Positions 26,049-35,600 of a stretch of DNA of 64,000 bases are shown here, piece by piece. The stretch is from JAAURS01 sp044923475. GTDB lineage: Bacteria > Cyanobacteriota > Cyanobacteriia > Thermosynechococcales > Thermosynechococcaceae. The notes under the pieces are model-generated. The model was not told where the DNA came from, did no database searches, and was given only the letters and a program-made list of their open reading frames with translations. The translations under genes and the position numbers were made by a program. The DNA lies in contig NZ_CP137338.1 of the NCBI RefSeq assembly GCF_044923475.1, forward strand, positions 1,860,001-1,924,000. The letters run 5' to 3'. How positions within the stretch are numbered: the stretch's first letter is position 1; the number at the start of each line of letters is the position of its first letter.

Positions 26049-26125
26049 CCCGAGTGCGGATTCTCGAACGAGCGCGCTGAAGGTCTGAATGGGTCTGCGG
26101 CGAGGCATTTCTAGGCTCTCGGCAT

Positions 26126-27508
26126 TCAAACCCTCAAACGCTCCGCAACCTCATCCGCTCGCGTCGGTAAAGCTGCCGTCAAAACTCGGCATCCGGCTTC
26201 GGTGACCAGCACGTCATCTTCGATCCGTATGCCTCGCACATCCTCAAAGTCCGCCAACCGCTCCCAATTCACGCAGTCTGCAAACGCATCCCGGCATTCC
26301 CTGTCGTCTAAAATGCCAGGGACTTGATAAAACCCCGGCTCGATCGTCACCACCGTTCCCGCCTGTAGGGGGCGGTTGAGCCGCAAGTACTGCATGCCGT
26401 ACTCGCGACTGCGGACCCGACCGGGCGCGTAACCGGCCAAATCGCCCAGGTCTTCCATGTCGTGTACGTCCAACCCCAGCAGATGGCCGATGCCGTGGGG
26501 GAAAAACAGCGCGTGGGCAGCCCGTTCCACTAAGGTTGCCGTACTTCCTCTCAGAATTCCTACATCCACAAGCCCCTCAGCTATCGTCTTGGCAGCCATT
26601 AAATGAATATCGCGATATTCCACCCCAGGGCGGACTGCAGCGATACAAACATCGCGAGCCGCCAACACGATTTCATAAATCGCCCGTTGAGTGGCAGACC
26701 ACTGACCCGAAACAGGCCAAGTGCGCGTCACATCTGCTGCCCATCCGAGCGGATGCTCTGCTCCTACATCGACCAGTAACAAATCGCCAGCATTCAGCAC
26801 GCGATGGTAGGTCTGGCTGTGTAAAATCTCGCCGCGAGTCGTCACAATACTCTGATAGGCAGGCTCCATTTGCGCTGCCATCATCTCCATTTCCATCGCC
26901 GCGCGCACTTCGGCTTCGGTTTTGGCCTGGCGCGTCCGAGCCATGCCTGCCAGATGCGCTTTGACCGTCACATCGGCAGCCTGTTGCATTGCGGCGATCG
27001 CCCAGTTATCTTGCACCAATCTCAGCTCTACCAAAACTTCAGCCAATTCCAGATCGCCGCCTTCTAGGGCATTCGCTTCGTCCAGAGGACGACCGAGTAC
27101 CTGACTCTGGTGCTGGCGAGCAGTGGGGTTTTGCACTGGAATTGTCACTGCATCCCGCGCAAACTGATGCAGTTCCGCGAGGGGATACGCTGCTGCCGCA
27201 CCCAGGCAATTGGCGATATCGCTGCGCTGAGGAGATGGGCCGTGCCAGAGCGCGTCGGCAGGAGTCGCATCTTCCACAAACAGCGTTAACTGCCCGCAAT
27301 GGAGATGAATGACCGCCTCCTGAAGCGGTACTCCTGCAAAATATAGAAAGTGACTGCTGGCGCGGAAAGGATGGCGATTGGCCGGAAAATTGCGCGGGGG
27401 TGCCGACCCGGACCAGAGGAGGACGGGACGGTTAAGGCGATCGCCTAGCTTTTGCCGCCGTTGCGCGAGGGTTGCAACGAGTTCGGTCGTGTAGGAATTC
27501 AGCAACAT
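26126..27508 (-). CDS. pepP: Xaa-Pro aminopeptidase P (M24 metallopeptidase)
   Basis: About 460 residues from the ATG at 27508 (MLLNSYTTEL); a TTG seven codons upstream is less likely. The N-terminal creatinase-like domain (about 20-165) has HPFRASSHFLYFAG. The pita-bread domain carries the dinuclear metal ligands: LLVDVGAEHPLGWAADVTR (two Asp), FPHGIGHLLGLDVHD (His), TIEPGFY (Glu) and GIRIEDDVLV (Glu). It removes N-terminal residues preceding proline. It is convergent with the cob operon and stands alone. Confidence 0.93.
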   Translation of the reverse strand: MLLNSYTTELVATLAQRRQKLGDRLNRPVLLWSGSAPPRNFPANRHPFRASSHFLYFAGVPLQEAVIHLHCGQLTLFVEDATPADALWHGPSPQRSDIANCLGAAAAYPLAELHQFARDAVTIPVQNPTARQHQSQVLGRPLDEANALEGGDLELAEVLVELRLVQDNWAIAAMQQAADVTVKAHLAGMARTRQAKTEAEVRAAMEMEMMAAQMEPAYQSIVTTRGEILHSQTYHRVLNAGDLLLVDVGAEHPLGWAADVTRTWPVSGQWSATQRAIYEIVLAARDVCIAAVRPGVEYRDIHLMAAKTIAEGLVDVGILRGSTATLVERAAHALFFPHGIGHLLGLDVHDMEDLGDLAGYAPGRVRSREYGMQYLRLNRPLQAGTVVTIEPGFYQVPGILDDRECRDAFADCVNWERLADFEDVRGIRIEDDVLVTEAGCRVLTAALPTRADEVAERLRV

Positions 27509-27688
27509 ATTAAACGCACTGGGTAGCAATATTGAGATTTATATTGTTGCAAACTCACAGCCTAACGTTCGAACTCAAATTGATGTTGTCGGCCTATCAA
27601 GCAAGGCTAGAGGCACGTTGCCCTTTTCAAGGAAATAGCCTTCTCCATCATGGTACGATGCGGAACAGCTTGAATTCGTTGTCTTTGC

Positions 27689-28618
27689 ATGACCCGTACC
27701 TACCATGACTTATTTGCCAAACAGCATCTGGAAACTTTACTGGAGCCTGTAGGTACCGTTACAACCAGTCGAAAGGTCATCAGTGAAACTCGTGAAATTG
27801 ATGTTTGGTTTGTCCCTAAGCCTGATGCTCAACTTGCACTGAATCAATTGGGCATTTTGGGGCGGATGGTCAGACAATCTTGTGCAATAGAACCTTTTCA
27901 TAATGCGGTGCAATCCCATGAGATTGATAGCTGTATTGGCAAACGGGTTAATGTAACTGAAGAGCTAATACGTCAAGCAAAACGCGAAACACAATCGTTG
28001 TCTGAGCAGGATTTACCTCGGTTGTGGATTCTGAGTCCAACGGTTTCAAAACGAACGCTGCAAGGATTTTCTGCTATCGGGCTTACAAATTGGCCGAAGG
28101 GCTTTTATTTTCTGCCGACAGAGCTACGTACTGCTGTTGTTGCGCTACATCAGCTTCCGATCGCAGAAGAGACATTATGGTTGCGATTGATGGCTCGTGG
28201 TAAGGTTCAACGTCAGGCAATTTCAGAATTGTTGGCACTGCCAGCCAATCATCCGATGCGGCAAAACACGATTGAGCAGTTGGCGGTGTTGCGAATTAAC
28301 CTAAATGTGTTGCAGAATCTAAATGAGGAAGAGAGGGCTTTAGCGATGAACTTATCTCCAGTTTACGAAAAATGGCGTCAAGAAACTTTGCAAGAGGGTC
28401 GCCAAGAGGGTGAACTTAAGGGTCGCCAAGAAGGGCGTCAAGAAGGTGAACGGTCGCTGGTTCTACGTCTGCTCTCCCGCCGAATTGGGAATTTGTCTCC
28501 TAATGTTGTATCCAAGGTTGAAGCGTTATCTCTGCCTCAATTAGAAATGTTGGGTGAGGCACTATTGGACTTTATGGGTGCTGAGGATCTGATGACTTGG
28601 TTGGAAGCGAATCAGTAA
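27689..28618 (+). CDS. DUF4351 protein with "flagellar assembly protein H"-like N-terminus
   Basis: 309 residues. The N-terminal domain (YHDLFAKQHLETLLEPVG, REIDVWFVPKPDA, LGILGRMVRQSCAIEPF) is shared with the gene at 59196; database entries often call it flagellar assembly protein H, which is misleading because cyanobacteria have no flagella. A Gln/Glu/Gly/Arg repeat (about 232-252) joins it to the DUF4351 tail (SLVLRLLSRRIGNLSP to ALLDFMGAEDL). The IDVWF core suggests another PD-(D/E)XK-like fold, but no catalytic set can be asserted. Function unknown. Confidence 0.8.
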   Translation: MTRTYHDLFAKQHLETLLEPVGTVTTSRKVISETREIDVWFVPKPDAQLALNQLGILGRMVRQSCAIEPFHNAVQSHEIDSCIGKRVNVTEELIRQAKRETQSLSEQDLPRLWILSPTVSKRTLQGFSAIGLTNWPKGFYFLPTELRTAVVALHQLPIAEETLWLRLMARGKVQRQAISELLALPANHPMRQNTIEQLAVLRINLNVLQNLNEEERALAMNLSPVYEKWRQETLQEGRQEGELKGRQEGRQEGERSLVLRLLSRRIGNLSPNVVSKVEALSLPQLEMLGEALLDFMGAEDLMTWLEANQ

Positions 28619-28764
28619 TCTTGATTGTGCGATCGCCCTCCTAATAAACCACCACACGATCGCCGTTTCAGTCGCGAATATCAGAGCGATCGCTTCCATC
28701 GCCTGCTACCGTGCTGCTTTAGCACTGACACACTCAATCCATCAGAGAAGGCGATCGCCCTCAA

Positions 28765-29228
28765 TTACAAATAATGGCTAGGATTTTCGACCTTCAATCC
28801 TTCTCTAATCGCTGCTTCGTTTAGCTCATTATCTGCGGAAACGAGGGTTACGAGGGGTAAGCTGTTCTCAATACATAGACTATTGACAGCACATGCCGCT
28901 GCAACTTGAACTGCATCATAACCTCGCAGTCCTTGGGCTTGAGCTAGGTCCATGGCAGCAGCAATAATGCGATCGCTGATTTCGATAACTTATACTCAGT
29001 TGCTAGATCGACCCTGAATTGATGACATAGGGCATCAGCATCTTCTAAGTCAATGCTGCCGCCTTTTGCGCGTCGCGTTATGGCAGCAGTGATTTCAACC
29101 CCTGCGATTGCCGCAATAACGATGTCGTGATTCGAGGCAGGATTACATAAATTCAATATCCACTGAGAGCCTGTTTCGTTGATGTATCGCTTAACAAGAG
29201 CACTACTATCGACAAAATAGACCGCCAT
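28765..29228 (-). pseudogene. PIN-domain toxin (VapC-like), frameshifted
   Basis: The ATG at 29228 starts a PIN domain (VYFVDSSALVKRYINETG, with the first acidic residue). The frame then runs into a premature TAG at 28946-28944. A one-base shift near TATAAGTTATC (about 28992) restores the protein: VIEISDRIIAAAMDLAQAQGLRGYDAVQVAAA to the stop at 28765. The late acidic GYDAVQ motif lies only in the second frame. A base has been lost, or there is a sequencing error. It abuts the antitoxin gene (TAA then ATG). Confidence 0.82.
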
Positions 29229-29684
29229 TTAACGACGTTCCTCAAGGATTGTCTCAGAGAGAGGTTTACCTTGAATTTCAACCAATCGTCGCTCTATAGA
29301 CTGGGGGGAAGTAGGATACTTGATCTGTTGAGTCAGACCAGAGGCCAGAAGCGCCTGAGGAAAGCCAGCTTGTGGAGCGGTTTGGTGCTGAGCTAGTTTA
29401 GATTGAATGGATTTCTGAAGTTGTTGTAACTCCTCTGTCTCAAGAGTTTCAATCTGGCTAAGGAGCAGTTGTCTTACCTGAGCAAAAGTTTCTTCTCCAG
29501 AAATCGGTGTTACCGTGCCATTGCACACCTCATCCCTGCGCCTTTTGGCCTCAGTGACCCAAGTCGCTTGAAGGGTTGAGTCAGTATCAAATTCCAAACT
29601 CTCAACCAGCTTTTCTGCTAGAAATGCTCTTGATACGCTGGGTAAAGACAAAATTTCTGTTGTCAGTTGCTCAATCGATCGCAT
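29229..29684 (-). CDS. Antitoxin of two-part design (addiction-module component plus VapB-like tail)
   Basis: 151 residues. Residues 1-75 (SLPSVSRAFLAEKLVESLE, TEAKRRRDEV, SGEETFAQVRQ) match the putative addiction-module component family that usually pairs with ParE/RelE toxins. The last 45 residues (ALLASGLTQQIKYPTSPQSI, VEIQGKPLSETILEERR) match the tail of cyanobacterial antitoxins for PIN toxins. A glutamine-rich helix joins them. The gene ends at the base before the PIN start, so it is the cognate antitoxin of that toxin. The combination appears to be a swapped or fused antitoxin. Confidence 0.72.
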   Translation of the reverse strand: MRSIEQLTTEILSLPSVSRAFLAEKLVESLEFDTDSTLQATWVTEAKRRRDEVCNGTVTPISGEETFAQVRQLLLSQIETLETEELQQLQKSIQSKLAQHQTAPQAGFPQALLASGLTQQIKYPTSPQSIERRLVEIQGKPLSETILEERR

Positions 29685-29767
29685 AGTCCCTCACAGAACC
29701 CTGAGCTTTCCTCACTATTTTAGCTTAGACCCAAGTTGCCTCTGCCCCTAGCTGAGTAAACATAGCT

Positions 29768-29798
29768 TGTTATACTAGACCATAATATTCACGGTCTA
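29768..29798 (+). promoter_or_regulatory. Extended -10 promoter and overlapping inverted repeat before clpB
   Basis: TGTTATACT at 29768-29776 fits an extended -10 element. TAGACC (29776-29781) and GGTCTA (29793-29798) are perfect 6-base inverted arms around 11 bases, covering the expected transcription start. The clpB ATG is at 29817. The repeat could be an operator for a heat-shock or other regulator; it does not match the CIRCE element. Confidence 0.45.
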
Positions 29799-29816
29799 TC
29801 CAGAGCCTAACGCCCC

Positions 29817-32519
29817 ATGCAGCCGACCGACCCAGGCAAATTTACCGATAAGGCTTGGGAAGCCATTGTCAAATCGCAAGACGTTGCCCGCAAATATCGC
29901 AACCAGCAGCTCGAGGTCGAACACCTCGCGATCGCCCTCCTCGAAGAAGACGAAACCACCACTCTTTTGCTCGAGCGAGCGGGTGCGGACCCCGTTGCCT
30001 TACTCAAGCGCCTCACGGACTTCGTGCGGCGACAGCCCAGCGTGACCGCCAATGGCACCAATATTTACCTAGGACGCGGACTCGATCAGCTCCTAGATAG
30101 CGCCGATGCAGAACGGGAAGAACGGGGCGATCGCTTTATTTCCGTCGATCACTTTTGGCTTGCCTTTGCAGAAGACAAGCGCGTGGGCAAAAGTCTGCTG
30201 CGCAGCGTCGGGCTAGATGGCGGATTGCTCGAAGAAGCCATCCAAAAAACGCGGGGCACCCAAAAAGTCGTGGATCAAGATTCCGAGTCTCGCTACAACG
30301 CGCTGGAAAAGTACGGGCGCGACCTCACCGCCCAAGCCCAAGAAGGAATGCTAGATCCCGTCATCGGTCGGGACGAAGAAGTCCGCCGCGTGATTCAGGT
30401 TCTGTCGCGCCGTACGAAGAACAATCCAGTGCTGATCGGGGAGCCGGGGGTGGGCAAAACGGCGATCGCCGAAGGATTAGCCCAGCGCATCGTTAAAGGC
30501 GACGTACCGGAATCCTTGAAAAATCGCCAGTTGATTTCTCTCGATTTGGGTAGCCTCATTGCCGGAGCTAAGTACAGAGGCGAATTTGAAGATCGCCTCA
30601 AGTCCGTCCTCAAAGAAGTGATGGACTCCGAAGGGCAAATCGTGCTGTTTATTGACGAACTGCACACCGTTGTCGGCACCGGAGCTACCCAAGGCAACAT
30701 GGATGCAGGCAACCTGCTCAAGCCCATGCTGGCCCGGGGAGAACTGCGCTGTATTGGCGCGACGACCCTCGATGAATTTCGCAAATACATCGAAAAAGAT
30801 GCGGCCTTAGAGCGGCGCTTCCAGCAGGTGCTCATCGCCCAGCCCAATGTCGAGGACACCATCTCCATCCTGCGAGGTCTTAAAGATCGCTACGAGATCC
30901 ACCACAACGTCAAAATCACCGACTCGGCCTTGGTAGCCGCCGCCGTCCTGTCCAATCGCTACATCACCGATCGCTTTTTGCCCGATAAGGCGATCGATCT
31001 CGTAGACGAAGCCGCCGCGAAGCTCAAAATGGAAATGACCTCAAAACCTGGGGAATTAGAAACCATCGAGCGCCGCCTAATGCAGCTCGAAATGGAAAAG
31101 CTGTCCCTAGAGCAGGAAGCAGCACCCCGCGCGCGATCGGGCGCGTCGTTTCAGTCTTCCGGCGATCGTCTCGCGCGCGTCCTTCAAGAAATTAAAGAGC
31201 TAAATCCCAAAAAACAATCCCTCGAAAGCCAATGGCAGGGCGAAAAGCAGGTTTTAGACTGCATCAACCACCTCAAAGAAGAAGAATCCCAGCTCCGCGT
31301 CCAAATCGACCAAGCCGAGCGCGAGTATAACCTCAACAAAGCGGCTCAGCTCAAGTACGGACGCATGGAAGCCCTTCAGCGAGAACTCGAAGAACAGGAA
31401 ATCCTGCTCCACGATCTCCAAGAAAAAGGATCGACGCTACTCCGCGATCAGGTCACCGAAGCCGATATCGCCGAAGTGGTCGCCAAGTGGGTGGGCATTC
31501 CCGTCACGCGCCTCCTCGAAACCGAGCGCCATAAACTGCTGGCCCTAGAATCCTATCTGCATCAGCGCGTCATCGGTCAAGAAGAAGCCGTTGCTTCCGT
31601 CTCGGCTGCCATCCGTCGCGCCAGAGCAGGCATGAAGGACTTAGGTCGTCCTATTGGGTCTTTCCTCTTCCTCGGACCCACGGGGGTGGGCAAAACGGAG
31701 TTAGCTCGCGCCCTTGCAGAACTGCTGTTCGATGCTGAAGATGCGATCGTGCGGATTGACATGTCCGAGTACATGGAAAAACACGCCATTTCTCGGCTCA
31801 TCGGCGCGCCGCCCGGCTACGTGGGCTATGACGAAGGCGGTCAGCTCTCCGAAGCCATTCGTCGCCGTCCCTACTCCGTCATTTTGTTTGACGAAGTGGA
31901 AAAAGCCCATCCCGACATCTTCAATGTCCTGCTCCAAGTTCTCGACGACGGGCGCATCACCGATTCCCAAGGCCGCACGGTTGATTTCTGCAATACGGTC
32001 ATCATCATGACCAGCAACATCGGCAGCGATCGCATTCTCGACCTTTCGGGCGACGATACCCGCTATGACGAAATGGAAAAACAGGTCATGGGCGCGCTGC
32101 GATCGCACTTCCGGCCCGAATTCCTCAACCGTGTGGACGATGTGATTCTGTTCCATTCCCTTGGACGCGAAGATCTGCGTCAGATTGTCGGCATCCAGCT
32201 CAAGCGGGTCGAAAAACTACTCTCTGAGCAAAAAATTAAGCTGAAGCTTTCCGACGCTGCCCTCGATCACTTGGTCGAAGCAGGCTATGACCCTGTATAT
32301 GGCGCTCGGCCCATTAAGCGAGCCATTCAGCGGGAACTGGAAAATGCGATCGCCACTAAGCTCCTAGAGCAAGCCTTCACTGAAGGAGACACCATCCACG
32401 TGGACTGGCAGAAGAACCAACTCGTATTCCAAAACCAAACCCGTTCATCGATCGCCAAAAAAGATGCTAAGTCGGACAAGGCGATCGATGGGGCGATCGC
32501 AAACGCGATAGAAGCCTAG
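29817..32519 (+). CDS. clpB: ATP-dependent chaperone ClpB
   Basis: 900 residues. The N-terminal Clp repeat domain begins FTDKAWEAIVKSQ. AAA-1 has Walker A GEPGVGKT (about 208) and the pore loop KYRGEF. A coiled-coil middle domain (about 415-540) is followed by AAA-2 with GPTGVGKT (about 620), GAPPGYVGYDEGG and FDEVEKAHP. No ClpP-binding IGF loop stands out, which fits a disaggregase rather than a protease partner. It works with DnaK to rescue aggregates. Cyanobacteria often have two clpB genes and I cannot tell which this is. The C-terminus is extended by about 25 residues rich in Lys, Asp and Ala. Confidence 0.95.
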   Translation: MQPTDPGKFTDKAWEAIVKSQDVARKYRNQQLEVEHLAIALLEEDETTTLLLERAGADPVALLKRLTDFVRRQPSVTANGTNIYLGRGLDQLLDSADAEREERGDRFISVDHFWLAFAEDKRVGKSLLRSVGLDGGLLEEAIQKTRGTQKVVDQDSESRYNALEKYGRDLTAQAQEGMLDPVIGRDEEVRRVIQVLSRRTKNNPVLIGEPGVGKTAIAEGLAQRIVKGDVPESLKNRQLISLDLGSLIAGAKYRGEFEDRLKSVLKEVMDSEGQIVLFIDELHTVVGTGATQGNMDAGNLLKPMLARGELRCIGATTLDEFRKYIEKDAALERRFQQVLIAQPNVEDTISILRGLKDRYEIHHNVKITDSALVAAAVLSNRYITDRFLPDKAIDLVDEAAAKLKMEMTSKPGELETIERRLMQLEMEKLSLEQEAAPRARSGASFQSSGDRLARVLQEIKELNPKKQSLESQWQGEKQVLDCINHLKEEESQLRVQIDQAEREYNLNKAAQLKYGRMEALQRELEEQEILLHDLQEKGSTLLRDQVTEADIAEVVAKWVGIPVTRLLETERHKLLALESYLHQRVIGQEEAVASVSAAIRRARAGMKDLGRPIGSFLFLGPTGVGKTELARALAELLFDAEDAIVRIDMSEYMEKHAISRLIGAPPGYVGYDEGGQLSEAIRRRPYSVILFDEVEKAHPDIFNVLLQVLDDGRITDSQGRTVDFCNTVIIMTSNIGSDRILDLSGDDTRYDEMEKQVMGALRSHFRPEFLNRVDDVILFHSLGREDLRQIVGIQLKRVEKLLSEQKIKLKLSDAALDHLVEAGYDPVYGARPIKRAIQRELENAIATKLLEQAFTEGDTIHVDWQKNQLVFQNQTRSSIAKKDAKSDKAIDGAIANAIEA

Positions 32520-32591
32520 TGAAGTCTGCATTAATACACTTTTATAGCGCGTTCTAATCCTTTCCCCTGGGGCACTTTGTTGGGCGAGTAT

Positions 32592-32624
32592 AAAAAAGGA
32601 CCAGTCTCAGACTGGCCCTTTTTT
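32592..32624. terminator. Bidirectional terminator between clpB and rpoC2
   Basis: CCAGTCT/AGACTGG form a tight hairpin, flanked by AAAAAAGG on the left and CCTTTTTT on the right. It therefore reads as an intrinsic terminator on both strands between two convergent genes. Confidence 0.9.
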
Positions 32625-32651
32625 ATAGTTTATTGCAGCAGCAAAGCGCGC

Positions 32652-35600
32652 TTAGAAGTCATCGCTGTCCGGGTCGAACTGCTCCGCAACCGAATCGTCG
32701 ATCAGGGCATAGTCATCGACCGGATCGACAACAAAGGCACCCCGCCCGCCCGTTCGCTTTGCCGCCCCATCGCCGCCAAAGAGTTCGTCTTCGGAGTCAA
32801 CAATGGTCAGCGCATCGTCAAAGGCATGCTCCAATCCGTAGGTCCGAGCGGTCTGATCGTCAATCACGTCATCATCATCGCGGTAGCCGCCATTTTCGTA
32901 GGCCGACTCCAGATCGCTGAGCCCGCCCGGAGACTCTTCGTAGGTGTTGAACCCAGTCCCCGCTGGAATCAAGCGTCCGATGATCACGTTTTCCTTCAGA
33001 CCTCGCAGCCAATCTGATTTTCCTTCGATCGCCGCTTCCGTCAAGACCCGCGTAGTTTCTTGGAAACTTGCTGCCGAGATAAAGCTGTCTGTATTCAGAG
33101 AAGCCTTAGTGATCCCCAATAGGACTGGCGTGTACTCTGCGGGTGCGCCCCCCGTAATCGACATGGCTTCGTTGACTTGCTCCGCTTGATACAGGTCGAT
33201 CAGCTCTCCAGGCAAGAGCGTAGTGTCTCCACCGTCGTCGATCCGGACTTTAGACGTCATCTGCCGCACGACCACTTCGATATGTTTGTCCGCAATATCG
33301 ATCCCTTGGGACTGATAAACGGATTGCACCTCGTTGACCAAGAAGGATTGTACCTTCTGCAAGCTGATCAAAGCGGCTTCGTAGAGACCGTTCGACTCGC
33401 GGTGGAGTCGGAAGTAAATCTCCAGAATGTCGTGGGGGTTGATCGGGCCGTCCGTGAGCGGCTCTCCAGCTTCAACCCGCTGTGCGTCAGACGCCATCGG
33501 GTTCTGTCCGGGACCGATCGGATAGTCCGTCACGGTACCATCGTACTCGACCACCTTAATATCTACGGAGTCGTCGTCGTTGTACTGAAGCTGAACTGTG
33601 CCGGGACGGTGTGCCAGGGTGCACATCTCCTTCGGTTTGCGAGCTTCGAGCAGCTCTTCAATCCGAGGTAGACCTTGAATGATATCCCCAGTCTTCGCTC
33701 GCTCAAAGACCAGCAGGGCCAGATTGTCACCCCGCTGCACCAAATCTCCATCGTCAATTTGGAGCATCGCACCTGGCGAAACCAGATAGGGTCGCGCAAT
33801 TCTCAGGGTCAGTTGCCCGTCGTCAACGCTCGCCACTTGGGCCGACTCCGGAGCCGTCAGACCGGCGGCAATTTCATCTCCAGCTCGCACCAAGTCGCCC
33901 GCTTTAATCGTAGGGGATTGACCTTTCAAGTCTACGGAGATAAGGTCTTCCTCCGTAACCACGAGCAAGCGACGGATCGTTTCCCCATCTTGGCGAATCC
34001 CGCGAATTTGCCCGCCTTGCTTGGCCTTGATTTCAGTCCGCGCTACCACTGCGCCAGGGTCGATCTGCTGTCCGTCTTCAACCAGGAGACGGGTGTGGGT
34101 ACTGCCCTGGGTTTGGTCGGCAGGGATATCGCGCCGCAGCACGAGGGATTCTAGAATCACGAGCTGAAGGCGAGAAACGTTAACGTCTTTCTCGTCGGGA
34201 ATGACTTCGATGTCGGCAGCGATCTGCGGCGCGTCGGTGTCAATTTCTAACACCAATTGGGTTCTGAGCAGATCGAGTCCTTCAATCGCCTTGACCCGTT
34301 CTCCATCTTTGTAAGGCAAGCGCTGAACAGCCCGAAGCTGAATGGATCGACCCGCTTCGTTGATAGATTCTTGGGAAGGCACTGACGGCTGGTCGGGAAC
34401 TGCATATTCGATCACGGGACGTAAGAGCAGCGCGTAACCCTCGGGCGTCTCAACGCACTCCAAGTAGCGAAGGTCTGTCAGCGGCAATCCGGGAATGACT
34501 TCTTCCCCAGGATTCCCTAGGGTTTCGTTTTTGGCCAAGACTGCTTCGGGGTCGTCCACCAAGTGAAGATCGCCGGGTTTGATGACGATTTCCCGTAGAA
34601 TGTCGTTTTTCTGCGTGACTTCTACGACACCGCTACTTTGGCAGAAAATGTCTTTGACGACTTCCGTCCCTGCTTCAACGTACTGGCCGTCTTCCACCAT
34701 CAACAGCGAGATATCTTTGTTGACCTCGTGAGCTTCCTCAGGAATCCACAGCAGCGTGCCACCCTGGATTACTTCGTAGCCTTGCTTGGCTTTACCGCGC
34801 TTGGCAACATCCACGCCAGAGTATTTGATAATCCCGCCTGATGAAGTGCGGTAACTGTCGTCTACGAGCTCGGCAACCACCTGACCGTTGAGCACTTTAG
34901 TGCCGGGTGCGGCTTTGAGCAAGAACTGCTGATTATTCTGCGCTTCGATGATGTACTGTTCCCGTCCCTGGTGGCTTTCGAGATGAACCTTGGCCGTATC
35001 CAGCATCACAGAGGCGGTAATGATCTCCACCTCGCGACTGCCTTTGCCGTCCGCAGCGTATTCTGGCAAGCGAACGACCCCACCATGCTCGGTCATGAGC
35101 TTGGTTTCCGCCAATACGGCATTGGGTTCGATGCGATCGCCGTTGCCGACGGTCGGCTCTGCTCCAGGCGGCAAGTTGTACACTTCTCCAGACAAAATCC
35201 AAATCAATCCGCCTCGAGGTGCGATGCGAGTGGTGTTGCCTTGGCGATCGCGTTTTTCTTCCGGCACGAGGTTCATGAATTGAACTTCTCCAGCCAAGTC
35301 GGAAGCCACGTCCTTGGTCACTTTCTCCGTGCTCTTGCGCACGTTACGGCTGTTGTTGACCACCTCGCCCAGTTGCTGGCCTTGCTTTACCTGCTGCCCG
35401 TCGGCAAACAAGAGGGTAGAGCCTTGGGTAATTTCAAAGACTTCCTTCTTGCCGCCGCCTTCTAAGGTGAGCTGGGTATTGGTCTCAGCCGTATAGGCAT
35501 CTTCCCCGTGGCGGGTTCGGAACGGTCGCATCCGCACGTTTTTGGGATACTTCACTTTCCCGGAGAAAGGCGCGCGGACTTGTCGCGCCATTTCTGCGGT

